From RHLJ01 sp040222455 (lineage in GTDB: Bacteria > Bacteroidota > Rhodothermia > Balneolales > Balneolaceae), in NCBI GenBank assembly GCA_040222455.1, contig JAVKDD010000008.1:1-64000 (forward strand): DNA of 64,000 bases, written 5' to 3'. Positions 9,001 through 17,257 of this stretch are shown piece by piece. A program made the position numbers and the translations under genes. The notes beneath the pieces are model-generated. The model saw only the letters and a program-made list of their open reading frames with translations, did not search any database and was not told the origin of the DNA. Position 1 is the stretch's first letter, and every line of letters begins with the position of its first letter.

Positions 9001-9882
9001 ATTGCATTTATATCATCCCAGCTCACTTCCCCATTAGAAGCAATTCAAGGTGCACTCAAAAAAATCTCAGACGGAGATTTAAATGTAACACTACCGGTTC
9101 GTATCGATGATGAAATTGGGACGCTCACAAAATCTTACAATAGCATGGCAAAACGGCTTAAAACCGTTCAGCTTGAACTTGCAAAGAATGAACGCGAAGA
9201 AGCTTGGAAAGAAATGGCGCAACAAATTGCCCATGAAATTAAAAATCCTCTTACTCCCATGAAGCTAAACCTTCAACACCTTGAACGTCAAATGAAGCAT
9301 ACTGATGGCGATATGGATGGAGTAAAACCTAAAATTGCCAAAATTACGGCAAGTATGATTGAGCAAATTGACGCTTTAAATAAAATAGCTTCTGATTTTT
9401 CCAGTTTTGCAAAACCCATAGAGCATGAATTCAATATCATTGATTTTAATGACCTTGTTCGTTCGGTTGCAGAAATGTATTACTCTAATGAAGAATTTGT
9501 TCTAATAACCGACTTCTCTAAAATACCACTTACTATTTCTGGCGCTAAAGATGAACTTAGAAGAGTCTTAGTAAATCTAATCAAAAACGCCAGCGAGGCT
9601 CTTGGGGAAGACGGCAAGATTACTATTTCAACCTTTTCTGATCAACAAGAAGAACATGCATTTGTAACCATTACTGACAATGGCGAGGGAATTCCTACAG
9701 AACATCAGGACAAGATTTTTGTTCCAAATTTCTCCACTAAGTCTAGCGGAACAGGGCTAGGGCTTGCCATTACAAAAAAAATAATTGAAGAACATAAGGG
9801 CGATATTAGTTTCATATCTACAGCTGGTGAAGGCACTTCATTTACTATTTGTATTCCATTTTCTGGTAAACAAGCTGAGTAA
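6043..9882 (+). CDS. Very large multi-pass membrane histidine kinase (NtrY-like core)
   Basis: A 1279-residue sensor kinase with a GTG start at 6043, 7 bases after the dehydrogenase stop. Order of parts: one N-terminal membrane helix (residues 9-28), an extracytoplasmic sensor (to about 240), a block of roughly seven membrane helices (about 245-490), a second extracytoplasmic region (about 510-770), two more helices with a third loop between them, then a helix near 970-990, a HAMP domain (ISDGDLNVTLPVRIDDEIG), the dimerisation/phosphoacceptor segment MAQQIAHEIKNPLTPMKLNL with His1064, and a complete HATPase_c (NLIKNASEAL, DNGEGIP, GTGLGLAI). The HisKA signature is that of the NtrY class. No response regulator gene is adjacent. 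The internal seven-helix block recalls 7TM sensor kinases, but the assignment is only by eye. Confidence 0.93.
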   Translation: MDFFKKNKLVLFLSALCVISAGYSLFEWSSYQPNSTESEITELAENSVSNATQNFQQFIYDFTSQSTSVASFVKQNIEQGGTLESISEGIINDYDFWGTIIFKDKERLIWNGFVPDDYAGELLSINESLYVSIETQNNVTYLFSVVPFFIKQDTSEVRYDVYNRVKIAQENILSLGTNLEQHPEEEFSSPEQYPVNFSFNRIVPQGILASSKISTISSDSLGKVYALVSDIEKYERTIDIRKGIWRALFYASLLLLFGLLVFAFAKKIGDLNGLLIQIFAYTCIWLLIKTLYPLLDINSSTIPLLSNLLLVQYIVNSFYTFLIGFSISKFLIEEEEPLTLPSIGILSFFTSVILGSVVLYFLHSTSSLITNSDIVVMDLELLPSSSTLLLYLSSSISLVSLLVLNITNFWFILKNSTTRFWGSLLGLFTGFITSLVIAKASFLPENSYIWILVISTLFFLITLIFALFLLKKTPIFLRSSKLRLLIFVSYLTVCFVYIAYSSGTSERQNQRMLDAAESFSVDEENEIQTITVSLLQDLSNELSQNSERAFDDSFFDEYLENYIKPEWLKYSISVQIIDEDGDRFSDYTTSLSRPQWSTAFRIQELEIPFEVEQIRRQNIRPVIRTTPINTINAKYSTFRRGWIPIFQSKDSNARIGWILCSVYEELPQLDRPLRTVISSSNDLFTGETLTSSEYRNGTYVRSSIKGIPLEIPGPNVLPESIIHQVQSDSIFTTSFHYNKNEIKELYVKKGDNTIVRIAAKKIAFTQHIFSFLRLFFILVILGICIMIMLSGNKKWHIFGYSRRFKDRLVDRFILASIMCLLTLVGTSYFVLNIQNSEDVQTALFEKLDNLIPNLETTSSTLINDPAELQKITSILDVDASVYQDGKLINSTTSQIFSQHLLPSSLPWNVYHRLTTNQSTQELSIVNFDGQQMAIGYKPWLGENNQVAGIAAVPTFLKAPKFYDRLLSTTSLLLAFYTLIFGLLMMVIAFISSQLTSPLEAIQGALKKISDGDLNVTLPVRIDDEIGTLTKSYNSMAKRLKTVQLELAKNEREEAWKEMAQQIAHEIKNPLTPMKLNLQHLERQMKHTDGDMDGVKPKIAKITASMIEQIDALNKIASDFSSFAKPIEHEFNIIDFNDLVRSVAEMYYSNEEFVLITDFSKIPLTISGAKDELRRVLVNLIKNASEALGEDGKITISTFSDQQEEHAFVTITDNGEGIPTEHQDKIFVPNFSTKSSGTGLGLAITKKIIEEHKGDISFISTAGEGTSFTICIPFSGKQAE

Positions 9883-9925
9883 TTAAGGACAATCTTCCTT
9901 ACCATTACCGCTCATTAATTTAGCC

Positions 9926-11281
9926 TTGAAAAACCACCTTCCAAATATAAAAAAAGAAGCATCTACACTTCTAAAAATTGGGGTTCCGATTGTGGGAACT
10001 CAACTTTTAGGAATGGGATTAACCATCACAGATACTATAATGGCTGGACGACTATCTGCTGCTGACTTAGCCGGAGTTGCTGTAGGGAATGCACTGTACC
10101 AACCTGTTACTTTGTTTGGAATGGCTACACTGGTAGCCATCAATCCGATCGTTTCGCAATATCTTGGAGCGCGTAAGTTTTTTGAAATTGGAAAAAGTGT
10201 TCGCCAAATGCTTTGGCTGATCTTTTTTCTTGCAGTGCCTTCATTCTTTCTGATTCGTAATCTCGATTTTGTATTACATTTTGCTGGCGTTGATCAAGAG
10301 ATTATTCCCTTATCCACTAAATACATTAAAGCTGTTTCTTGGGGAATTCCAGGTTTATTAGTTTTTGCTGGACTTAGATACTTTAGTGAAGGGTTAGCCA
10401 TTACAAAACCAGCGATGTATTTAGCATTTTTGACTTTGCTCCTCAACATTCCTGCCGATTATATTTTGATGTATGGAAAGTTTGGATTCCCAGCTTTGGG
10501 TGCGGAAGGCACGGGTTATGCAACTACGATTGTACAACTATTTTCGGGAATCATTATGATCATTTTCACTTTCAGGTTTAAGCCATTTAAGCGCTTTAAT
10601 ATTTTTGAGCGAACCCGAGGTCCTGAATGGAAATATATTAAAGAATTACTACATGTTGGTCTCCCTAGTGGAGCAAGTTCAACCCTCGAAATATTATTAT
10701 TTGCTTCAGTAAGTGTGTTAATGGGAACATTAAGTGTAACTGCTTCTGCGGCTCATCAAATATCGTTGAGTATTGCTGCCACTGTATTTATGATTCCATT
10801 CGGTCTTTCTATGGCTATTTCGCAACGGGTTGGTTTAGCAGTTGGGCAAGGATCATTAGAAAAAGCAAGATTTAGAGGTTTTCTGGGAACGGCTGTATGT
10901 ACTCTGATTATGGTATTTACAGCAACGCTTATTTTCACCATCCCAGATGCAATAGTAAGCATCTATACCAACGATATTGAAGTAAAAGACCTTGCTATTT
11001 CTCTTCTTTTTATGGCGGGATTATTTCAGATTTCGGACGGACTTCAAGTTGGCGGCTACGGAGCATTAAGAGGTTTAAAAGACACAAAAGTTCCAATGGT
11101 TGTAAACTTCGTTTCGTATTGGTTAATTGGTTTTTCAGCGGGTTATTATCTTGGTATTCATACTGATATGGGGCCCAAAGGATTATGGATTGGACTGATT
11201 TCCGGACTTTCTGTTGCTGCCGTATTGCATAACCTTAGATTTCATTTATTGACTAAAATAAAAGCCCCAACTAAAAAGTAG
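9926..11281 (+). CDS. MATE family efflux transporter
   Basis: A 451-residue multidrug and toxin extrusion protein that exports small molecules in exchange for H+ or Na+. Twelve hydrophobic segments in two similar halves are visible. Family marks include GVPIVGTQLLGMGLTITDTI at the N-terminus, VAVGNALYQPVTLFGMATL, NIPADYILMYGKFGFPALGA, and in the second half SAAHQISLSIAATVFMIPFG and GLQVGGYGALRGLKDTKVPM. It starts with TTG at 9926; a downstream ATG would remove the first helix. It is followed by a repeat pair and then the polyketide cluster. It could export that product, but this rests on position only. Confidence 0.95.
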   Translation: MKNHLPNIKKEASTLLKIGVPIVGTQLLGMGLTITDTIMAGRLSAADLAGVAVGNALYQPVTLFGMATLVAINPIVSQYLGARKFFEIGKSVRQMLWLIFFLAVPSFFLIRNLDFVLHFAGVDQEIIPLSTKYIKAVSWGIPGLLVFAGLRYFSEGLAITKPAMYLAFLTLLLNIPADYILMYGKFGFPALGAEGTGYATTIVQLFSGIIMIIFTFRFKPFKRFNIFERTRGPEWKYIKELLHVGLPSGASSTLEILLFASVSVLMGTLSVTASAAHQISLSIAATVFMIPFGLSMAISQRVGLAVGQGSLEKARFRGFLGTAVCTLIMVFTATLIFTIPDAIVSIYTNDIEVKDLAISLLFMAGLFQISDGLQVGGYGALRGLKDTKVPMVVNFVSYWLIGFSAGYYLGIHTDMGPKGLWIGLISGLSVAAVLHNLRFHLLTKIKAPTKK

Positions 11282-11297
11282 AGGCTTTGAAATATTT

Positions 11298-11450
11298 CCA
11301 TTCACGAGCGGAGCGACGTGATCTCTATATTTTTACATCGAAGATTGCTTGGTCGCTTCGCTCCTTGCAAAGTATGCCCATTCACGAGCGGAGCGACGTG
11401 ATCTCTGTATCGTTACTTGGGAGATTGCTTCACTTCGTTCGCAAAGGTTA
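11298..11450 (+). repeat. Two-copy palindromic intergenic repeat, 80-bp period
   Basis: Bases 11298-11326 and 11378-11406 are identical over 29 bases. The similarity continues weakly through GAGATTGCTT-like sequence. In each unit GAGCGGAGCGAC can pair with a later GTCGCTTCGCTC or ACTTCGTTCGC-like segment, giving a hairpin with about 12 pairs in unit 1. This looks like a dispersed REP-type element in the 239-base gap between the MATE and PKS genes. Any open frame through it (11287-11478) is an artefact. Confidence 0.75.
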
Positions 11451-11520
11451 TTTATCAACAAACGAACCTTCTTGCTAAAAGCTGGGTTTTAAATGCTTCA
11501 ACAATCTTGTATTCTCTTAT

Positions 11521-12621
11521 ATGCCTGCATTTATTCATGACATTGTAACTGTAAATCCAGAAACATCTATCCCTCAACTGGCGATCAGAGATATGATGAA
11601 GTCAAAATTGGCTAAAGACCGAAAAACTGAGGCTATTCTCCATCGGATTTATTCCCAATCAGGTATCCAAAAAAGACATACTGTAATTAAAGACTTTTTA
11701 GCCAGTGAAGAAGATACGTTTTTCAACAGGGCGTTAAGTAACGAAAAGCGACCAACAACTGGTGAACGTAATGAGCTTTACAAAACAGAATCAACTAAGC
11801 TTTTTCTAGAAATAGGAAAGAAATTACTGGATCAAAATCCCAATATCGAAAAATCTGCAATCACTCATGTAATTACGGTTTCTTGTACAGGCTTTTTTGC
11901 GCCAGGTCCTGATTTTGAAGTCGTTCGAGGTCTCGGATTAGCTCCCTCAACGCAACGTTTTCATATTGGTTTTATGGGGTGCTATGCTGCATTTCCGGCG
12001 TTAAAAATGGCGCAATCTTTCTGTGATTCAAATCCCAATGCTACCGTTATGGTAATTTGTGCAGAACTTTGCACCATTCATTTCCAGTATAAAAATGATA
12101 CGGATAATTTGATTGCTTCTTCTGTTTTTGCTGATGGTGCTTCCGGAGCACTTATTTCAGCTAAAGAACCCTTAAAAACTGCCTTTAGAATAGATCAATT
12201 TGCTTCTTCTTTAGCGTACGAAGGTGAACGAGATATGGCTTGGACCATTGGTGATACCGGATTCAATATGATTCTTTCTAGTTATGTCCCTGATATTATT
12301 GCTTCTAATTTGGAAGATGTTATCACTCCACTACTTTCCAAGCTTTCCATCACAAAAAAAGAGATTGACCTCTGGGCAGTTCACCCTGGCGGACGAGCTA
12401 TTGTAGATAAAGTGGAAATGTCGATGGAGCTTTCAAAACACCAAATCACCGCTTCTCGAAAAGTGCTTTCCGAATATGGTAATATGAGTAGTGCCACCAT
12501 TCTATTTATTTTGAAAGAGATTCTTGATTCTTACCCAGCTAAAGACTCGAAGATACTCCCAATGGCATTTGGGCCTGGACTTACAATTGAAACTGGATTA
12601 CTCACCGTAGTTAATTCATAA
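11521..12621 (+). CDS. Type III polyketide synthase (chalcone/stilbene synthase family)
   Basis: A 366-residue homodimeric ketosynthase that extends a CoA starter with malonyl-CoA and cyclises the chain. The Cys-His-Asn triad is visible: Cys154 in FMGCYAAFPALK, His288 in WAVHPGGRAIVDKVE, Asn321 in YGNMSSATILF. The C-terminal MAFGPGLTIETGLL is also typical. The GCYAA context and the TVSCTGFFAPGPD segment resemble bacterial alkylresorcinol/alkylpyrone synthases that take fatty-acyl starters more than plant chalcone synthases. A methyltransferase starts 2 bases after its stop and a flavin monooxygenase follows, so the primary product is probably methylated and hydroxylated. The actual product is unknown. 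Confidence 0.94.
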   Translation: MPAFIHDIVTVNPETSIPQLAIRDMMKSKLAKDRKTEAILHRIYSQSGIQKRHTVIKDFLASEEDTFFNRALSNEKRPTTGERNELYKTESTKLFLEIGKKLLDQNPNIEKSAITHVITVSCTGFFAPGPDFEVVRGLGLAPSTQRFHIGFMGCYAAFPALKMAQSFCDSNPNATVMVICAELCTIHFQYKNDTDNLIASSVFADGASGALISAKEPLKTAFRIDQFASSLAYEGERDMAWTIGDTGFNMILSSYVPDIIASNLEDVITPLLSKLSITKKEIDLWAVHPGGRAIVDKVEMSMELSKHQITASRKVLSEYGNMSSATILFILKEILDSYPAKDSKILPMAFGPGLTIETGLLTVVNS

Positions 12622-12623
12622 TC

Positions 12624-13331
12624 ATGCCATTCTTTCTCTCACATCGTCAACCAGATTTAGTCGAATTCATGGACAAGGTTGATTGTGATTTAGCTAAGTT
12701 AAATAATACTTATAAACAGTTTTCACTAATCAATGGATTACTCTCAAATTGGAAAAGGATTTATAAAAATCAGTTGAAGATTTTAATGACTGATAAAACT
12801 AAACAATATTCTCTCCTTGATATCGGATTTGGCGGAGGAGATATCCCAATATCTATATCAAAATGGGCCAAAGCAGACGGATTAAACCTTCAAATTACTG
12901 CCATTGAAACGGATGAAAGGGCTTATCACTTCGCACAGTCGCTTCCATCTAACTCTTCTATTACTTTTCAGCATTGTAGTTCTACTGATTTGATAAATCA
13001 GAAAAAAAACTTCGATTTTGTTATTTCAAATCATGTACTTCATCATTTGGATAAAGAAAATATCGACCAGATTTTGGATGAGGCTAACTCTTTGGCCAAT
13101 CAACTTGTTATATTCAACGATATCGAACGAAGTGATCTTGGGTATATTCTTTTTAATTTTTTCTCACGGCCTCTTTTCCGGAATTCCTTTATAACAGCAG
13201 ATGGATTAATTTCTATCAAAAAGTGCTATACCAAAAAGGAACTAATGCAATTAGCACCCAAAAATTGGACGGTAGAACGCTCTTTTCCGTTCCGATTGTT
13301 GTTAACTTTAAGAAAAGGTTATAATGCATAG
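12624..13331 (+). CDS. SAM-dependent methyltransferase of the type III PKS cluster
   Basis: A 235-residue class I methyltransferase. Motif I is LLDIGFGGGDIPISISKWA (about residues 68-86), an acidic residue at the end of the next strand (ITAIETDERAYHFA) would hold the SAM ribose, and motif IV/post-I is FDFVISNHVLHHLDKENID. This is the Methyltransf_11/25 layout seen in ubiquinone- and polyketide-type O- or C-methyltransferases. It starts two bases after the PKS stop, so the two are co-translated, and the polyketide is the probable substrate (inference). No membrane segment is visible. Confidence 0.9.
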   Translation: MPFFLSHRQPDLVEFMDKVDCDLAKLNNTYKQFSLINGLLSNWKRIYKNQLKILMTDKTKQYSLLDIGFGGGDIPISISKWAKADGLNLQITAIETDERAYHFAQSLPSNSSITFQHCSSTDLINQKKNFDFVISNHVLHHLDKENIDQILDEANSLANQLVIFNDIERSDLGYILFNFFSRPLFRNSFITADGLISIKKCYTKKELMQLAPKNWTVERSFPFRLLLTLRKGYNA

Positions 13332-13407
13332 ATTGGTTTTTTCACACACTCCAAAATCCCAGCTCAAGTACGTACTTTAATTCAGCTCAAGAAACGATAA
13401 TTTATTT

Positions 13408-14565
13408 ATGAAAACAGAAGATGTAATTATTGTTGGTGGTGGCCCTGTTGGACTTTTTATGGGAATTTGTCTTCATCATCATGGAATTCCATGTACTATT
13501 TTTGAACAGCGAACTGAAGTAGTTAAAGAATCTCGCTCTCTTGGCATCCATCCTGTTTCGCTTGAGCTTTTTGAAAAACTAGGTTTAATGGATGAATTCC
13601 TTAGAACGGGAATTAAAGTTGAACGAGGAATTGCCCATGATGGAAAAAAAGAACTTGGAGAAATAACTTTTGAGAACTGCCCTCCACCGTTCAAGTTTAT
13701 TCTGATTAATCCTCAATTTGAAACAGAACGTATTCTTAGAGATCATTTTCTAACGCTTTGCCCTGATTCCTTAATCACGGGAGCAGAAGTAACCGAGCTA
13801 GTAGACAACTTCAGCTTTATTTCTTTAACCATAAATAAAAATGATACAGATCAAACAATTGAAGCAGGATATGTAATTGGTTGTGATGGCAAGAACAGTT
13901 TTATTCGAGAAGCATCCGGAATAGGATTTCAAGGAAAAAGATATCCTGATACCTATATAATGGGAGACTTTGAAGATTCTACCAACTATGGAAGTGATGC
14001 CGTAGTATACCTCCCGAAAGAAGGGTTAGTCGAATGTTTTCCCCTTCCAAATCATAAGCGCCGGTGGGTTATTAAAACAGATTCATATATATCAGAACCA
14101 ACAGCTGAATTAATAGCAGGTATGATCAAAGAAAGATTGAACGTTAGTATAGACACCAGTACCAACTCTATGATAAATAGATTTGGGGTTTCCCATTACA
14201 TAGCCGACCGATTTGTAAAAGATCGAATACTACTTGTGGGAGATGCGGCTCATGTTGTAAGTCCGATTGGTGGACAGGGAATGAACCTTGGTTGGCTTGA
14301 TGCCTGGCATTTAGCAAACGTAATGTCTTTCTGTAGAGGAATTTCAAAAGATTTACCGATAGCCGATTTATTTGTTTATGACTCTAAACAGCGTCCTATG
14401 GCTAAGAAAGTTGCCAAACGAGCTGAAATGAATATGAAACTCGGAAGGAAAACTAATGTTCATGTTTTCAAACAAGCGATTGTAAAAACAATGTTGAAGC
14501 CCCCCTTTGATTCGAAAATGGCAAATTTCTTTACCATGAGAGGGTTAGAAAGTTGGTGGGTTTAG
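13408..14565 (+). CDS. FAD-dependent aromatic monooxygenase of the PKS cluster
   Basis: A 385-residue group A flavoprotein hydroxylase (p-hydroxybenzoate hydroxylase fold). The dinucleotide fold is VIIVGGGPVGLFMGICLHHH near residue 6, the middle DG motif is VIGCDGKNSFIREASGIGF, and the FAD-phosphate GD motif is ILLVGDAAHVVSPIGGQGMN. Such enzymes hydroxylate phenols using NAD(P)H and O2, which fits conversion of a resorcinol-type product to a hydroquinone/quinone. It lies 76 bases after the methyltransferase on the same strand. The C-terminus ends at GLESWWV without the thioredoxin-like domain of larger members. Confidence 0.92.
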   Translation: MKTEDVIIVGGGPVGLFMGICLHHHGIPCTIFEQRTEVVKESRSLGIHPVSLELFEKLGLMDEFLRTGIKVERGIAHDGKKELGEITFENCPPPFKFILINPQFETERILRDHFLTLCPDSLITGAEVTELVDNFSFISLTINKNDTDQTIEAGYVIGCDGKNSFIREASGIGFQGKRYPDTYIMGDFEDSTNYGSDAVVYLPKEGLVECFPLPNHKRRWVIKTDSYISEPTAELIAGMIKERLNVSIDTSTNSMINRFGVSHYIADRFVKDRILLVGDAAHVVSPIGGQGMNLGWLDAWHLANVMSFCRGISKDLPIADLFVYDSKQRPMAKKVAKRAEMNMKLGRKTNVHVFKQAIVKTMLKPPFDSKMANFFTMRGLESWWV

Positions 14566-14610
14566 TAAAACAGCATTTCAAGGTTTACAATTAATTCTTA
14601 CGCTTAAAAC

Positions 14611-15540
14611 ATGAAATATTTCTCGTTCATTATCATCTGTTTTTTTTCAATCACTATTCAGGCTCAGGACAAAAAAGTAGCTGTCACCGTTGATGATTTA
14701 CCGGTTGTATATTATGCAGAAGCTGATCTTCAACACTACAAAACCATCACAGAGAATCTGGTTCGGATTTTTGATGAATTTGAAATACCAGCGATCGGAT
14801 ATGTGAATGAATCTAAACTGTATACGAATAAGAAGCCTGATCCTGCTAAGATTGAACTCCTTAAGATTTGGCTTTCGAATGGATATGAATTAGGAAATCA
14901 TACGTACTCGCATATGAATTATCACCGCTCTGAGTTTAAAGACTTTACTGAAGATGTGATAAAAGGAGAGCAAATTGCTAAGAAACTAAGTACCGATTAT
15001 GGATTAGAATACAGATTCTTTCGACACCCCTATTTACGAAGTGGAATATCGAAAACACACTCTGATTCCCTATCTGTTTTTTTGAATGAAATTGGCTATA
15101 CCGAAGCTCCGGTTACTATTGACAATGAAGACTATATTTTTGCTAAAGCCTATCATATAGCCTATAACAGAAATGATTCCGACCTAATGGAGAAAATTGG
15201 AAATAGTTATATAGATTATATGGAGAAAAAAATTATTCATTTTGAACGAGTTTCCAATGATCTTTTTGGAAGAAATATTTCGCAAACGCTCTTAATTCAT
15301 GCAAACCTACTGAACTCAGAATATCTTGACGAGCTTGCCCAAGTGTATGTAGATCATGGATACATTTTTGTAACACAAGAAGAAGTGTTGAAAGATGAGG
15401 CCTATCAAACGGAAATAACTCGTTTTGGTGATTGGGGAATATCAATGCTCGATCGAATTGCATTAAGTAGAGGAAAAAAAGGGGGGTTCTTTTCTGGAGA
15501 TCCAGTTACCCCACAATTTGTAAATGAGTTAGGGCAATAA
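14611..15540 (+). CDS. Secreted polysaccharide deacetylase
   Basis: A 309-residue NodB-fold (carbohydrate esterase 4) protein with a signal peptide (MKYFSFIIICFFSITIQAQ). The catalytic Asp and metal Asp are in VAVTVDDLP, the zinc histidines in ELGNHTYSHMNYH, and the third motif is FFRHPYLRSG. It would remove N-acetyl groups from a glycan in the periplasm or at the surface. It follows the monooxygenase by 45 bases on the same strand and is convergent with the LytTR regulator gene. A link to the polyketide is not obvious; it may be an independent gene. The C-terminal part after about residue 230 is unassigned. Confidence 0.88.
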   Translation: MKYFSFIIICFFSITIQAQDKKVAVTVDDLPVVYYAEADLQHYKTITENLVRIFDEFEIPAIGYVNESKLYTNKKPDPAKIELLKIWLSNGYELGNHTYSHMNYHRSEFKDFTEDVIKGEQIAKKLSTDYGLEYRFFRHPYLRSGISKTHSDSLSVFLNEIGYTEAPVTIDNEDYIFAKAYHIAYNRNDSDLMEKIGNSYIDYMEKKIIHFERVSNDLFGRNISQTLLIHANLLNSEYLDELAQVYVDHGYIFVTQEEVLKDEAYQTEITRFGDWGISMLDRIALSRGKKGGFFSGDPVTPQFVNELGQ

Positions 15541-15575
15541 AAAACACAGAAGCGAAAAGCCAATGATTCGTTTTA

Positions 15576-16280
15576 CTAATTATTAAACAACTCATTCAGT
15601 TTCATCTTATACACTTTACCAATTGGGATGATATGCTCGCCTAGAAATATCCGATTTCCCTGAACACTTTTTATATATTGGATGGCAATTGCAAAAGACT
15701 TGTGAACCTGAATGAACTCATTTTCAGGCAACATTTTTAAGAGTCCTGAGATCTTATCCCGCACCGTAATTGTCTCTTTTCCAACAACTACTTTTACATA
15801 ATTTCCAGATGACTCAATGTATTCAATATCATTAATCACTACCTGTACAAACTTCTTATTCTCACGAAGGAAAATAGTCTTAGATCTTTCATTAATAATA
15901 GAAGGAGTCGAAGTCTGATTCGAAGACGGTGCACTTCCTATCGCTTTATTTACTGCTTTCAAAAACCGTTCGAAGCTAAAAGGCTTTAACAGGTAATCGA
16001 CCACGTTAAGTTCATAACCTTCCAAAGCAAATTCACTGTATGCAGTAGTTACGATAATTTTTGGTGGAGAGGTTAAGATTTTCAAAAAATCGAAGCCCTT
16101 CAGCTTCGGCATGTTCAAATCAAGAAATATCAGATCAATAGTATTCTCACTCAGATATTCGATAGCCTCGAGTGCATTATAACAGTTTTTTTGTAGCTGC
16201 ATATTAGGCAGCATATCGCAATAATCTTTAATCACTTCGTGGGCAAGATATTCATCATCAATAATCAGATAATTGATCAT
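15576..16280 (-). CDS. LytTR-family response regulator
   Basis: A 234-residue regulator with an N-terminal receiver domain (acidic pair Asp8/Asp9, phosphoacceptor Asp54 in LIFLDLNMPK, Thr/Lys switch residues in VTTAYSEFAL and YLLKPF) and a C-terminal LytTR DNA-binding domain (from about residue 135, VQVVINDIEYIESSGNYVKV, ending EHIIPIGKVYKMKLNELF). LytTR domains bind direct repeats upstream of target promoters. It overlaps the upstream kinase gene by four bases, so the pair forms one two-component system. The divergent ABC transporter genes at 17.3 kb are plausible targets by position only. Confidence 0.95.
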   Translation of the reverse strand: MINYLIIDDEYLAHEVIKDYCDMLPNMQLQKNCYNALEAIEYLSENTIDLIFLDLNMPKLKGFDFLKILTSPPKIIVTTAYSEFALEGYELNVVDYLLKPFSFERFLKAVNKAIGSAPSSNQTSTPSIINERSKTIFLRENKKFVQVVINDIEYIESSGNYVKVVVGKETITVRDKISGLLKMLPENEFIQVHKSFAIAIQYIKSVQGNRIFLGEHIIPIGKVYKMKLNELFNN

Positions 16281-17056
16281 AAAAGTTTAATCGAGAGTTG
16301 AGCTTTATAAACACCGTTAGTACCAGAAGCAATGAGGAAGTGTTTTTTTGGATACATCAATTCCAGTCTCCGTTTTAAGTTTTTCAATCCGATTCCTCTT
16401 TCCTCCTGATCCTCAATATCATAATTATTCTCAATCGAAAAGTTGAGAACCTTTTGATTCGCAATCATATTTAGCTTGATATAAGCTTCTTCCTGCAGCT
16501 TTTCTGCTCCATGCTTAAATGCGTTTTCCAGAAGTATGATAAATAATAAAGGCATAATTTGATATCCTTCATCCTGAATATCCACATTAAAAGAAATATC
16601 TATTTCTTTGTGATAACGCATTTTATGGAGTTCAATATAATTTTTGAGATACTCTATCTCCTGCTCCAGCTTAACCCAATCTTTTTGGCCTTCATAGATA
16701 CTATATCGCATCATATCAGAAAGTTTCAAAATCATAAGCTTTGCTTTTTCAGAGTCTTTACCAACCAATGCATACAAATTGTTTAAGGTGTTAAAAAAAA
16801 AATGTGGATTAACCTGACTCTTCAAGTGTAAAAGCTCCGTTTTAGCCTTTTCATTCTTTAACTGGATGACTGATCTGATTTTCCAGATAACCCACGGAAT
16901 AGTCACCACTAAGGTAAATATGAACATCCCAAGAGCTGAGAATGTTTCCATATCGCCTCCATTGTCCATCCCTTCTGATACTACCATCATAACAAATAAT
17001 GTGAAGTATCCTAGAATGATAAATAGTAACCCGCGCTTTTTTATGAATGATATCAT
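16277..17056 (-). CDS. LytS-type sensor histidine kinase
   Basis: A 259-residue kinase with two N-terminal membrane helices (GLLFIILGYFTLFVMMVV and LGMFIFTLVVTIPWVIW) and almost no extracytoplasmic loop, then the His_kinase domain with phosphoacceptor motif NPHFFFNTLNNLYALVG and an ATPase domain (N box LENAFKHG, G box RGIGLKNLKRRLELMYP). This architecture is the minimal YehU/LytS type common in Bacteroidota. It is the first gene of the pair with the LytTR regulator and is divergent from the ABC ATPase at 17258. Confidence 0.94.
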   Translation of the reverse strand: MISFIKKRGLLFIILGYFTLFVMMVVSEGMDNGGDMETFSALGMFIFTLVVTIPWVIWKIRSVIQLKNEKAKTELLHLKSQVNPHFFFNTLNNLYALVGKDSEKAKLMILKLSDMMRYSIYEGQKDWVKLEQEIEYLKNYIELHKMRYHKEIDISFNVDIQDEGYQIMPLLFIILLENAFKHGAEKLQEEAYIKLNMIANQKVLNFSIENNYDIEDQEERGIGLKNLKRRLELMYPKKHFLIASGTNGVYKAQLSIKLL

Positions 17057-17257
17057 GGTTAAAAGTAGTCATGTATCTGCCATCAATCAAAGAAGTTGAT
17101 AATCTCATTTTATCGATATACAAACGTATTTAAAAGTGTGATGAAGTTACTTTATATACCAGATTCTACTTTGTAAGCTTCTATAATTGTTGTTCGTCCC
17201 CATTTCTTCTATAGGTAAAATGTTGATAGTAGGTTTATTCAAAACCAATTCAACTTT

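Noticed and set aside
11298..11450. CRISPR array
   Set aside because: Only two copies, with self-complementary arms and no spacers of equal length or cas genes.
11287..11478. Open frame of 63 codons across the MATE/PKS gap
   Set aside because: It lies entirely in the palindromic repeat pair, and its translation follows the repeat unit twice.
16851..17123. Frame overlapping the LytS start region
   Set aside because: It is a shadow of the kinase gene, whose membrane helices and motifs are in the other frame.
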